In this document: positions 1 to 7,011 of the stretch, piece after piece
How positions within the stretch are numbered: position 1 is the stretch's first letter
Layout: the number at the start of each line of letters is the position of its first letter
NCBI GenBank assembly: GCA_023248095.1
Contig: JAHFFF010000076.1
Coordinates: 1 to 7,703, forward strand
DNA: 7,703 nt
From: Candidatus Omnitrophota bacterium
Lineage (GTDB): Bacteria > Omnitrophota > Gorgyraeia > 1-14-0-20-64-10
Reading direction: 5' to 3'
The notes under the pieces: generated by a model
Database searches by the model: none
What the model was told of the DNA's origin: nothing
The model's input: the letters and a program-made list of their open reading frames with translations, nothing else
Program-made: the position numbers and the translations under genes

Positions 1-1
1 C

Positions 2-1171
2 ATCTATTCAGCCCTCTTTCAATCCAACAAGTTGATTCAACTCTGCGTAGAGCCCGCTCCATTGAGCTTGATGCGGTTGGTGCGCCAAAACAGCCAGCTA
101 CCCGCCGGCCAGGTGGTCGCTATCCTTTCCATGGAACACGATTCGGCAACCATTAGCATCGCCCGCGATGATCTACTGTATCTCAGCCGGAACGTCACGA
201 TCCTGCCTACCTCTGAATCGGTTGAAGGGACCCCCTCCGAGCTTCTGGAGGCCTTGCTGAACGAAACGCGTGTTTCCATCGACTACTACCGGCGCCGCTT
301 TCTGGGTGAACCAACCGTCAGCAAGATTCTCGTTTTTGGAAAACCTGAGGATCAAACACGGATCAAGGAGCTGTTCGGAACCCTGGAGCTCCCGGTTGAA
401 ATCGGGGATCCCTACAAGAAACTGACCGGTGGGAAGATGGCCCCACCGGGCCTCGGCGTAGCCATCGGCCTCGCCCTCCGGGGGCTCGACAATCGACCCG
501 CGGGGATTAATTTACTGCCGCCGGAGCAGCGCCGCACATCCCATGACCTGCTCAAGCTGCTGGCGCTGCAAACTACGGCTGCGGTCATAGCCCTGGCAAT
601 CTGGTACAGCTTTTCAGTGGCAGACCTCAAGAATTTCGAGCAGAGACTCGCCCTGTTGCAATCCCAACAGATTCGGGATGCACAGATCCAGCCCAATGCG
701 TCGCTGCAGCAACTCAAAGAACTTCGCAGTCAGCGTGCTCGGGAAAAACAGTTCCTCAACTCCTTTTCCAACGCGCCGGCCTATCCTTCTTCTCTCTTGG
801 TGGAGCTTGCCCGTTTGATGCCTCCGGAATCCTGGCTTCAATACGCCATGCTCAAAAACGTGACAGAGCTTGACCCTCAAAAGGCCGGCCCCAATCCCCA
901 CCGGCTTCTTTTCCGGATCATCGGCGATGCCTACGCCAACAACCGAGAGGTGGAACTTGAGAAGGTCAACCAGTTTCTCGCCACCGTTCAGGACAATCCG
1001 GTCTTCAAAAGCTCCTTTGCCAAGTTCTCTCTTGATTCGGTTCAGCGCAGCTCCTACGAAAAAGAGGAGCTTACTGAATTCCGTATGACCTGCGCCACCC
1101 ACGCTGACGATTTGAAGCTCTTGTCCCAGGAGGTCGTCGTCCGAACCGGGGTGAGGCGATCAAGGCCGTGA
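2..1171 (+). CDS. PilM-PilN fusion protein (GspL/MshI-like), 5' partial
   Basis: Inner-membrane assembly protein linking the cytoplasmic ATPase to the periplasmic alignment complex of a type IV pilus or T2SS. The frame is open to the left edge, so the true start is upstream; the TTG at 32 is only the first start-like codon in view. Of 389 visible residues, about 1-168 resemble the second half of the PilM actin-like fold, including the ending AIGLALR. INLLP follows at 169-173, the motif by which PilN normally binds PilM. A membrane helix lies near 186-206, then a coiled-coil-like stretch (about 210-258) and a periplasmic PilN/GspL-C-like domain. The fold's second phosphate loop, usually DIG-like, reads ILSMEHDSAT (41-50), so nucleotide binding is doubtful. 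Fusion of the two halves is normal for GspL and MshI but not for classical PilM and PilN. The stop overlaps the next start (GTGA), suggesting translational coupling. Family assignment is good; the choice of subsystem is not settled. Confidence 0.85.
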   Translation: MYSALFQSNKLIQLCVEPAPLSLMRLVRQNSQLPAGQVVAILSMEHDSATISIARDDLLYLSRNVTILPTSESVEGTPSELLEALLNETRVSIDYYRRRFLGEPTVSKILVFGKPEDQTRIKELFGTLELPVEIGDPYKKLTGGKMAPPGLGVAIGLALRGLDNRPAGINLLPPEQRRTSHDLLKLLALQTTAAVIALAIWYSFSVADLKNFEQRLALLQSQQIRDAQIQPNASLQQLKELRSQRAREKQFLNSFSNAPAYPSSLLVELARLMPPESWLQYAMLKNVTELDPQKAGPNPHRLLFRIIGDAYANNREVELEKVNQFLATVQDNPVFKSSFAKFSLDSVQRSSYEKEELTEFRMTCATHADDLKLLSQEVVVRTGVRRSRP

Positions 1172-1794
1172 AGCCATCTGAGAAAGCACCCACCGCACTT
1201 CTCTCCCAGATCAATGAGGTCCGAGGACAGATCACCCAAACCCAGCGAATCTGGATGATGAACATCGCGGTCTGCCTCGTCACGGCGGTGGTGGGTGTTG
1301 TGGCCATCCAAATGCCATGGCAGGAGCACCGGCAGCAACTGGCGGCCCAATACGCAGACGAAAAGGAACGAGCGGAACTGCTGCAAGCGATCGTAGGCCA
1401 AAGGACACAACTTCAGACCTTGGAGAAGAAATTTCTGCTGGAGGGCGGGGCGACTGCCTTGACCGGCCAGATCTCCCGCTTGGCAACGGAGGCCAGCCTC
1501 CAAATTGAATCGGTCGCCCCTCAGCCTGAGCTTGCCCTTGAGCCTTATATGAAATACCAGATCGAGATCTTGGCCAGCAGCAGCCTGATGAACGTCCTGC
1601 GTTTCCTGCGTTCCGTTGAAACCCACGAGCCTCTTTTTTGGGTAGATCAGCTGGAGATCGGAGAGCTCCCAGGCGAGACGGTGAGCTTTGCCGGCATGGG
1701 GTTTGATCAACAGACCTCCACGCAGAAACAGCCCGCCGATTTGCACCGGATCAAGCTCATCATTGGGGCCTTGGCAAGGCAGAAGGTGTCCTGA
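1168..1794 (+). CDS. PilO/GspM-like inner-membrane alignment protein (MshJ-like)
   Basis: Predicted bitopic inner-membrane protein of the alignment subcomplex, partner of the PilN-like domain encoded just upstream. The 208-residue length is typical for PilO, GspM or MshJ. A short cytoplasmic N-terminus (1-27) is followed by one membrane helix (about 30-48), a heptad-rich segment likely to form a coiled coil (about 52-90), and a periplasmic region from about 95 that would form the ferredoxin-like fold. The stretch with LMNVLRFLRSVE followed by a hydrophobic strand and VDQLEIG matches the usual PilO pattern, in which a helix precedes a strand. GTG at 1168 is chosen because it overlaps the previous stop as GTGA and a purine-rich GGGGTGAGG lies about 11 bases upstream. 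Sequence conservation is weak in this family, so the assignment rests on architecture, length and gene position as much as on residues. Confidence 0.82.
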   Translation: MKPSEKAPTALLSQINEVRGQITQTQRIWMMNIAVCLVTAVVGVVAIQMPWQEHRQQLAAQYADEKERAELLQAIVGQRTQLQTLEKKFLLEGGATALTGQISRLATEASLQIESVAPQPELALEPYMKYQIEILASSSLMNVLRFLRSVETHEPLFWVDQLEIGELPGETVSFAGMGFDQQTSTQKQPADLHRIKLIIGALARQKVS

Positions 1795-2393
1795 TGACAA
1801 GGGCACAGCTCCAGCAACTCTTCGTTGCCCTGCTCCTCCTTTTTGTGATAGTCTGGATGCTGACTCGAAAAGCTCCCGAATCGTCTCCCCCTCAACTGAG
1901 TCCGATTCAACCGGCTGCAGCTCCAGGTACAGCCGCTCAAGGGGAGGGATCGCTTACGAAAAAGTCTGCGACTTCTGGTGATCTGAGTGTTGCCCGCGAT
2001 ATCTTTTCGCCGCCGCCGCTACTGGCACAGAAACTCGAGCAGAGACTGCAGGAAGAAGGTGCCCTGGAAAAACAGCGGTTGCTGCCGCCCGTAACAAATC
2101 CCATCAAAGAACCCGTTTCTGCTCAACCTCCTGCTGACGCCGAAAATTTTGAGGTCCAGGGGATCTTCTGGGGCATCGCTAAACCCCAGGTGATCATCAA
2201 TCGCCAAATCCTCTCGGTCGGAGATACCATCGATGACGCAAAGGTCGAGGCCATTACGAAAGAGGGCGTCACCTTGTCTCTAGATGGAAGAACCCTTGAA
2301 TTAAAAGCGGAGTCGTCCATCCGCTCATCATCAGATGATCATAATAAGAAGCAAGGTCAGTCGCAGACATGGTCAACCTTCAACTCGCGATAA
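1794..2393 (+). CDS. PilP/GspC-like periplasmic protein with HR domain (MshK-like position)
   Basis: Predicted inner-membrane-anchored protein whose periplasmic homology-region (HR) domain contacts the secretin N-terminal domain. It has 199 residues. One membrane helix lies near 8-23, after only a few cytoplasmic residues. A proline/alanine-rich linker (about 27-60) leads to RDIFSPP (68-74), typical of GspC-family proteins. A charged helical segment (about 79-96) precedes a compact beta domain (about 119-173) with VQGIFWG, a PQVIIN strand and SVGDTI, the HR/PilP signature. The last 25 residues are serine-rich and hydrophilic. There is no lipobox cysteine, unlike classical PilP, so the transmembrane anchor makes it closer to GspC. 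No PDZ domain follows. Its ATG shares one base with the previous stop (TGATG), so translation is probably coupled. The position just before the secretin fits this role. Confidence 0.8.
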   Translation: MTRAQLQQLFVALLLLFVIVWMLTRKAPESSPPQLSPIQPAAAPGTAAQGEGSLTKKSATSGDLSVARDIFSPPPLLAQKLEQRLQEEGALEKQRLLPPVTNPIKEPVSAQPPADAENFEVQGIFWGIAKPQVIINRQILSVGDTIDDAKVEAITKEGVTLSLDGRTLELKAESSIRSSSDDHNKKQGQSQTWSTFNSR

Positions 2394-2407
2394 AGACGAT
2401 GCATAAA

Positions 2408-2416
2408 AGGGGAGGA
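2408..2416 (+). promoter_or_regulatory. Ribosome binding site of the secretin gene
   Basis: The purine run AGGGGAGGA lies about 7 bases before a TTG at 2424. A stop (TAG at 2418) in the same frame rules out any longer product, and the next in-frame ATG, near 2526, would remove the signal peptide. The site therefore supports the TTG start. Confidence 0.6.
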
Positions 2417-2423
2417 TAGTGCT

Positions 2424-3998
2424 TTGAGAGGAAATCGGATCCGGCAGATAGTAATCCTCGGACTCTTGTTCGTTTCTCCCGCTCACGCTCAAACGCAGTC
2501 TAAGGACACATCCCCCACCATCTCCATGGATGTTACAGAAGCTTACCTGGAGGATATCCTGAAGCTACTCTCGAAACAGGCCGGTATGAATTTCGCTGCC
2601 TCAGAGGCTGTTCGGGATAAGAAGGTCACCCTCTATTTCGATCGTGTGCCTATCTCTGACGCCCTAGATGCGATCCTCAGAGCCAACCACCTCACCTTGA
2701 TCCCCAAGGAAGGCAAGAACCTTTTTCTGGTGGATGAATCGGGTGCACCGAAGATCACCACCATAACCCGCATCTACCGCTTGAGGTACGCCCGGGTCGT
2801 TCCGATGGCCGGTGAAGTGACGAAAACCTTTGGACTGACGGGGTCCCTGATCTCCGAGACCTTCAAATCCAGCAGCAGCGCGGGTGCTACCTCTGGCCCG
2901 GCCGGCGGAGGAGGGGCTGCTGTACCTGGCGGAGGAGCAGGTACTGCGGGCACAGCGGCTACCGGTGGAACCGGAGGAACCACGGAGCAGGGGGGTGGGC
3001 TGGTTCAAATCGTCAAGTTCCTGTTGTCGGAGCACGGGTCCGTCGTCTCTGACCCGAGAACCAACTCCTTGATTGTTACGGACATTCCGGAACGAATGAC
3101 CCTAATCGATGAAACCATCGCGAAGTTGGATGTTATGCCCAAGCAGATCTTCATCGAAGCGGAAGTGCTGGAGGTCACCCTGGATACATTGCGGAAGATC
3201 GGAATCGAATACGGGACCTCCGAAGGGGCGGTGGGCAGCTACATTGGGCCCAAACGGACGAGCTACTTCCCCTTTGCTACGGGTTTACTGGACTCCGCTA
3301 CCAGGACAAATACCCTGGGTACCTTGTCCCTGACAGAATCCAATCTGCTGTTTAAGCTCTTGGCCACGGAAAAAGACGTCAAGTTCCTGGCCAGGCCTAG
3401 GCTTTTGACCCTCTCGAGCGAGGTTGCGGAAATCCGAATTATATCCGAGGCCGTCACCGGTATAACCTCCACCTCTCAATCACAAACCGGCAGCATCACC
3501 TCTGAACCCGAAAGGACGACCGTCGGCACCATCTTGCGGGTAACCCCTATGGTAAACGACGACCGCTACGTCACCATGATCATTGAGCCGGAAGTCTCTC
3601 GCGTCCTTCAATCCTCTCCCTTTCCAAACTTCCTAGATCCCAGCAGACGGCTGGCGAGAACCTCCGTCATGGTGCCGAGTGGCGGAACCGCCATGATCGC
3701 CGGCCTCATCTCCGCAGAAAACAGCGATCAAGCGCGCCGCCTGCCGGGGCTGGGAGACATACCTCTCTTGGGGCTACCCTTCAAGCGCACCGAGATGGAA
3801 CGGAAAAACACGGAGATCCTTCTTTTCATCACTCCTTACATCCTGGAGGATGATTCCACCCGAACCAAGTTGACGTTCGCCAAGGAGCGGGAACAGGTCC
3901 CTCTGACTGCACGCGAAGAGCAGGCGTTGCAAGATCATCGCAAGAGGATCCTGAAGGAGAGGGGAATTACCCAAACGATTGATAGTATCGCCTGGTAA
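2424..3998 (+). CDS. gspD: Outer-membrane secretin (GspD/PilQ/MshL family)
   Basis: Forms the multimeric outer-membrane channel through which the filament or secreted protein passes. The 524-residue product begins with a signal peptide: basic residues, hydrophobic core, and AHA then Gln, giving likely cleavage after residue 22. An N0/STN-type domain lies at about 33-104. A single N1/KH-like domain runs from YRLRYA to about 245 and contains the DPRTNSLIV strand; a glycine-rich loop (149-192) interrupts it. The secretin core follows, with ARPRLLTLSS, VPSGGT (417-422) and LPGLGDIPLLGLPFK (440-454), the family's closing signature, and LLFITPYIL. The charged tail has no obvious pilotin-binding domain. 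It lacks AMIN domains and extra N2/N3 repeats, so it is shorter than typical GspD (about 650 residues) and near MshL in size. The start is TTG. Secretin identity is firm; pilQ, mshL or gspD cannot be separated here. Confidence 0.95.
   Translation: MRGNRIRQIVILGLLFVSPAHAQTQSKDTSPTISMDVTEAYLEDILKLLSKQAGMNFAASEAVRDKKVTLYFDRVPISDALDAILRANHLTLIPKEGKNLFLVDESGAPKITTITRIYRLRYARVVPMAGEVTKTFGLTGSLISETFKSSSSAGATSGPAGGGGAAVPGGGAGTAGTAATGGTGGTTEQGGGLVQIVKFLLSEHGSVVSDPRTNSLIVTDIPERMTLIDETIAKLDVMPKQIFIEAEVLEVTLDTLRKIGIEYGTSEGAVGSYIGPKRTSYFPFATGLLDSATRTNTLGTLSLTESNLLFKLLATEKDVKFLARPRLLTLSSEVAEIRIISEAVTGITSTSQSQTGSITSEPERTTVGTILRVTPMVNDDRYVTMIIEPEVSRVLQSSPFPNFLDPSRRLARTSVMVPSGGTAMIAGLISAENSDQARRLPGLGDIPLLGLPFKRTEMERKNTEILLFITPYILEDDSTRTKLTFAKEREQVPLTAREEQALQDHRKRILKERGITQTIDSIAW
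2868..2999 (+). repeat. Low-complexity Gly/Ala/Ser/Thr-rich coding segment in the secretin
   Basis: This segment encodes secretin residues 149-192, 18 of which are glycine. It contains short in-frame repeats: GGCGGAGGAG at 2904-2913 and again at 2928-2937, exactly eight codons apart, and the near-perfect 9-base tandem ACCGGTGGA/ACCGGAGGA at 2961-2978, which encodes Thr-Gly-Gly twice. It is most likely a flexible surface loop within the N1 domain, expanded by short duplications. Confidence 0.75.
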
Positions 3999-3999
3999 G

Positions 4000-5742
4000 A
4001 TGGCTGTTCGCACACATTTAAGATTGGGGGACATACTGGTCCGGGAAGGGCTCCTGACCGATGCCCAACTCCAGGAAGCCATCGGCGTCCAGAAAAACAG
4101 CGGAAAACGGCTGGGCGAAACCCTCGTTTCCATGAAATTCGTCACCGAAGAGCAGCTAGCAGAGGTCTTGGGCCGGCAGCTTGGGATCCCCTACAGACGA
4201 TTCAGCAAGGGTGAGTTGACTCAACAGGCAGACCCCGCCGTGAAGGGCATCCTCCCTCAGGATGTAATTCGGAAGGATATGGTGCTGCCTCTGGTCAAAA
4301 ACCAAAACAGCTTAACCATTGCGACGGTCGATCCGCTGGACCTCATCCTGTTCGACAATCTCAAAAGAATGACCGGCTGTCAGATCAACCCGGTCATTAC
4401 AACCCGATCTGATTTGGCTGCTGCCATCGAAGCCACCTACGGGAAGCTCGACCTCTTGAAACAAGCGGTAGCGGGCAGCTATGGGGAAACTACCGAAGGC
4501 CAGGGCGGTGCCAAGGTGGAGACGGTGGAAGACATCTCCTTATCGGATACGCCGCCTGGAGGAGCCGACGATGTCACCTCACAAGCAGGGCAAGCGCAGG
4601 TCGTCCGCCTGGTCGACCTATTCCTCATGGAGGCAGTGAAGTCACGCGCCAGCGATATTCACATTGAACCCTTCATCAACCGGATCTCCATCCGTTTCCG
4701 GATCGATGGGGTTCTTCAGCCGGTTGACCCTCCCGCTGCTCATCTGATGGCGGCGATCATTTCCCGAATCAAGATCCTATCCAAGATGGACATCTCCGAA
4801 AAACGCCTGCCTCAGGATGGCGGCTTCACGATTAAGATCGCCGAGAAAACCGTGGACTTGCGCGTTTCAACCATCCCGGTCATCTACGGGGAGAAGGTGG
4901 TCATCCGTCTGCTCGACAAGAGCAATCTGGTCGCAGATCTCAAACTGCTCGGCCTGGAGAGCAAGGCCCTGGAGGATTACCAGCGGGGCATCACGGCTCC
5001 TTATGGCCTGATCTTCATCACGGGACCCACCGGAAGCGGTAAATCGACCACCCTTTACACCACGCTTGCCAAATTGAAAAGCCCTGCAAAGAATCTGATC
5101 ACCATTGAGGATCCCGTGGAGTACAAGATGGAGGGCATCAATCAGGTTCAGGCCAAACCCCAAATCGGTCTGACCTTTGCCGCCGGCCTGCGTGCCTTCC
5201 TTCGGCAGGATCCCGATATCATCATGCTGGGGGAGGTCCGCGACTTGGAAACAGCGGAGATTTGCGTCCGCGCGGCGCTCACCGGCCACTTGGTTCTCTC
5301 CACTCTGCATACCAATGATGCCTCCTCCGCCGTCACTCGACTGATGGACCTGGGGATCGAACCGGCCTTGCTGTCCCCATCACTCATCATGGTCATCGCT
5401 CAGCGGCTCGTTCGCAAGCTCTGCGCCGAATGCAAGGAACCCTACGACCCTCCCGCTGCCATTCGAGAGAAGATCAACCTCCCAGCCGGCCAGTATTGCC
5501 GCCCAAAGGGCTGCCCCGCATGCCGAAATACGGGTTACAAGGGCCGGAGCGCCATCTACGAGGTGCTGATCGTTGATGATGCCATCCGGGAAGGCGTTCT
5601 CAAAAGGGCATCCGCGCAGGAAATCAAGCAGTTGGCACGCAAGAACGGCATGAAAACTCTCGTCGAAAGCGGCATCGATAAGGCCGCCGCGGGGGTAACA
5701 TCGCTGGAAGAAGCCTTCAGCGTAACCGTGGGAGAACTTTAA
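4000..5742 (+). CDS. gspE: Assembly ATPase (GspE/PilB/MshE family) with MshEN-type N-terminus
   Basis: Cytoplasmic hexameric ATPase that powers pilin assembly by driving the platform protein. I start it at ATG 4000, one base after the secretin stop, giving 580 residues; an in-frame TTG at 3979 would overlap the secretin and is less likely. Residues 8-31 and 37-60 are two 24-residue motifs of the form RLG...Q separated by five residues, the c-di-GMP-binding MshEN pattern. Next come an N2E-type domain with ASDIHIEP (217-224), Walker A GPTGSGKS (342-349), the Asp box TIEDPVEY (368-375), Walker B with GEVRD (411-415) and the His box TGHLVLSTLHT (428-438). Paired cysteines C475/C478 and C505/C508 form the zinc-binding CxxC...CxxC motif of assembly ATPases; PilT retraction ATPases lack it. 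All catalytic motifs are intact. Assembly ATPase is certain; gspE, pilB or mshE is open, and length and MshEN favour MshE-like. Confidence 0.95.
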   Translation: MAVRTHLRLGDILVREGLLTDAQLQEAIGVQKNSGKRLGETLVSMKFVTEEQLAEVLGRQLGIPYRRFSKGELTQQADPAVKGILPQDVIRKDMVLPLVKNQNSLTIATVDPLDLILFDNLKRMTGCQINPVITTRSDLAAAIEATYGKLDLLKQAVAGSYGETTEGQGGAKVETVEDISLSDTPPGGADDVTSQAGQAQVVRLVDLFLMEAVKSRASDIHIEPFINRISIRFRIDGVLQPVDPPAAHLMAAIISRIKILSKMDISEKRLPQDGGFTIKIAEKTVDLRVSTIPVIYGEKVVIRLLDKSNLVADLKLLGLESKALEDYQRGITAPYGLIFITGPTGSGKSTTLYTTLAKLKSPAKNLITIEDPVEYKMEGINQVQAKPQIGLTFAAGLRAFLRQDPDIIMLGEVRDLETAEICVRAALTGHLVLSTLHTNDASSAVTRLMDLGIEPALLSPSLIMVIAQRLVRKLCAECKEPYDPPAAIREKINLPAGQYCRPKGCPACRNTGYKGRSAIYEVLIVDDAIREGVLKRASAQEIKQLARKNGMKTLVESGIDKAAAGVTSLEEAFSVTVGEL

Positions 5743-5744
5743 CC

Positions 5745-6965
5745 ATGCCCCAATATGCCTATCAAGCAAGAAACCGCAGCGGTAAGACCGAGCGGGGAAC
5801 CATCGAGGCCCCCACAACGGACGAAGCCATCTCGATCCTTCAAACCCGAGACCTGCTCGTGGTAACCATCAACGAGCAGCGCAGAGGCCCCCAGACCCTC
5901 GGGCTGCGAGCCAAAAAGTACCATCGGGGGGTGAAGACCTCCGACCTGGTTGTTTTAGCCCGCACGCTGGCCGCCATGACGGAAGCGGGCCTGCCTCTTC
6001 TGCGGGCCATGGAAACCTCCCAGAGCCAAATTCGTTCTCAACAACTGAGCAATGCGCTTCTGGAGATGATTCAGGACATCCGCGGAGGCTCGACCTTCCG
6101 AGACGCGATGGCAAAACACGCCACCCTCTTCTCTCCCTTCTGGATCAGCCTCGTAGAAACAGGGGAGGCCTCCGGTCAGCTGACGAAGGCCCTCGAGCAG
6201 ATTGCGCTTCACCTGGAAAAATCGGGTGCCATTCAGCGCAAGGTCGTCTCGGCCCTCATGTATCCCCTCATCCTCCTATGCGTTGCAATCATCGCGATCT
6301 TCGTTTTCACCCTCAAGATCATCCCTACCTTTGCCAACATGTTCTCCAGCTTTGGCGCCGAGTTGCCGATGTTAACGCAACTGGTCATCGATTTTTCCAA
6401 CATCCTGCGCCGCTATTTCCTGCTGATCATCATCGGAATAATTACCTCTGGATTCCTCATTTCCAATTACCTCAGGACAAAAGAGGGGCGGTGGCAGTTC
6501 GACAAGATGCGCCTACAGATGCCGATCATGGGGCCGGTCTTTCAGGGAGTTGCCGCTGAGCAGTTTGCCTCCAACCTGGGCACCTTGTTGAAAGCGGGGG
6601 TTCCCATCCTTCACGCACTGGATATTGTCATCACCACCTGTGAGAACAAAGTCATTTCCGCCCTGATCGAAAACATGAAGACAGGGGTCCGTGAAGGCAG
6701 GCCCCTCGCCGAGCCCCTAGCCCAAACGGACTTGTTTCCTCCCATGGTGGCCCAGATGTTGGCCGTGGGAGAACAGACTGGCAAGCTGCCGGACATGCTG
6801 GGAGAGATCAGCCATTACTACGAGGACCAGGTGAATACCGCTGTGGAGCGGATGACCACGCTGCTGGAACCGATCATGCTGGTCGGGATGGGTCTCATCA
6901 TCGGGACGTTGGTGGTCGCCATGTATCTCCCCATCTTTAAGATGACCTCGGTGGTCAAGGGATAA
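5745..6965 (+). CDS. gspF: Inner-membrane platform protein (GspF/PilC/MshG family)
   Basis: Polytopic platform protein on which the assembly ATPase acts and around which pilins are added to the filament. Its 406 residues match the family's usual length and MshG's in particular. The N-terminal YAYQARNRSGKTERGTIEA stretch is characteristic. Two homologous T2SSF domains follow at about 69-191 and 271-394, each with the helix pattern of L..L...G.PLL/PIL near its start and a V(E/G)..G-type motif (ETGEASGQL and AVGEQTGKL). Three membrane helices are visible at about 171-193, 224-243 and 377-398. The ATG is two bases after the ATPase stop, with GGGAGA about 10 bases upstream. No key feature is missing. 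It is the last gene before the only sizeable gap in the cluster, so the pilins downstream may be expressed at a different level. Confidence 0.95.
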   Translation: MPQYAYQARNRSGKTERGTIEAPTTDEAISILQTRDLLVVTINEQRRGPQTLGLRAKKYHRGVKTSDLVVLARTLAAMTEAGLPLLRAMETSQSQIRSQQLSNALLEMIQDIRGGSTFRDAMAKHATLFSPFWISLVETGEASGQLTKALEQIALHLEKSGAIQRKVVSALMYPLILLCVAIIAIFVFTLKIIPTFANMFSSFGAELPMLTQLVIDFSNILRRYFLLIIIGIITSGFLISNYLRTKEGRWQFDKMRLQMPIMGPVFQGVAAEQFASNLGTLLKAGVPILHALDIVITTCENKVISALIENMKTGVREGRPLAEPLAQTDLFPPMVAQMLAVGEQTGKLPDMLGEISHYYEDQVNTAVERMTTLLEPIMLVGMGLIIGTLVVAMYLPIFKMTSVVKG

Positions 6966-6996
6966 GAGTATAGTTGTGCAAAAATACACAGGAAGA

Positions 6997-7011
6997 AAAC
7001 AAGGAATGTTT
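6997..7011 (+). other. Short inverted repeat (AAACA-AGGAA-TGTTT) in the pilin leader
   Basis: A perfect 5-base stem with a 5-base loop. An outer imperfect pairing of AATACAC (6983-6989) with GTGTTATT (7012-7019) could extend it across a seven-base internal bulge. TTTGTG at 7009-7014 can instead pair with CACAAA at 7031-7036, so two folds compete for the same bases. The stems are AT-rich and weak, so a function is uncertain. Confidence 0.3.

Noticed and set aside
614..1102. A 162-codon open frame on the - strand opposite the PilN-like domain
   Set aside because: Antisense shadow of a gene with clear family features; no plausible motif.
1054..1806. A 250-codon open frame on the - strand opposite the PilN end and the PilO-like gene
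   Set aside because: It lies wholly antisense to well-supported genes, lacks recognisable domains, and has the odd composition typical of shadow frames in GC-rich coding DNA.
2904..2978. CRISPR or mobile-element repeats
   Set aside because: The repeats are 9-10 bases, in codon frame, and encode a glycine-rich loop inside the secretin; there are no spacers or inverted ends.
4000..5742. Retraction ATPase (PilT) as the identity of the ATPase
   Set aside because: It has the N-terminal MshEN region and the paired CxxC zinc motif of assembly ATPases and is far longer than PilT.
5380..5817. A 145-codon open frame on the - strand spanning the ATPase-platform junction
   Set aside because: It opposes the conserved zinc-binding region of the ATPase and the platform N-terminus, and shows no domain or ribosome binding site worth following.
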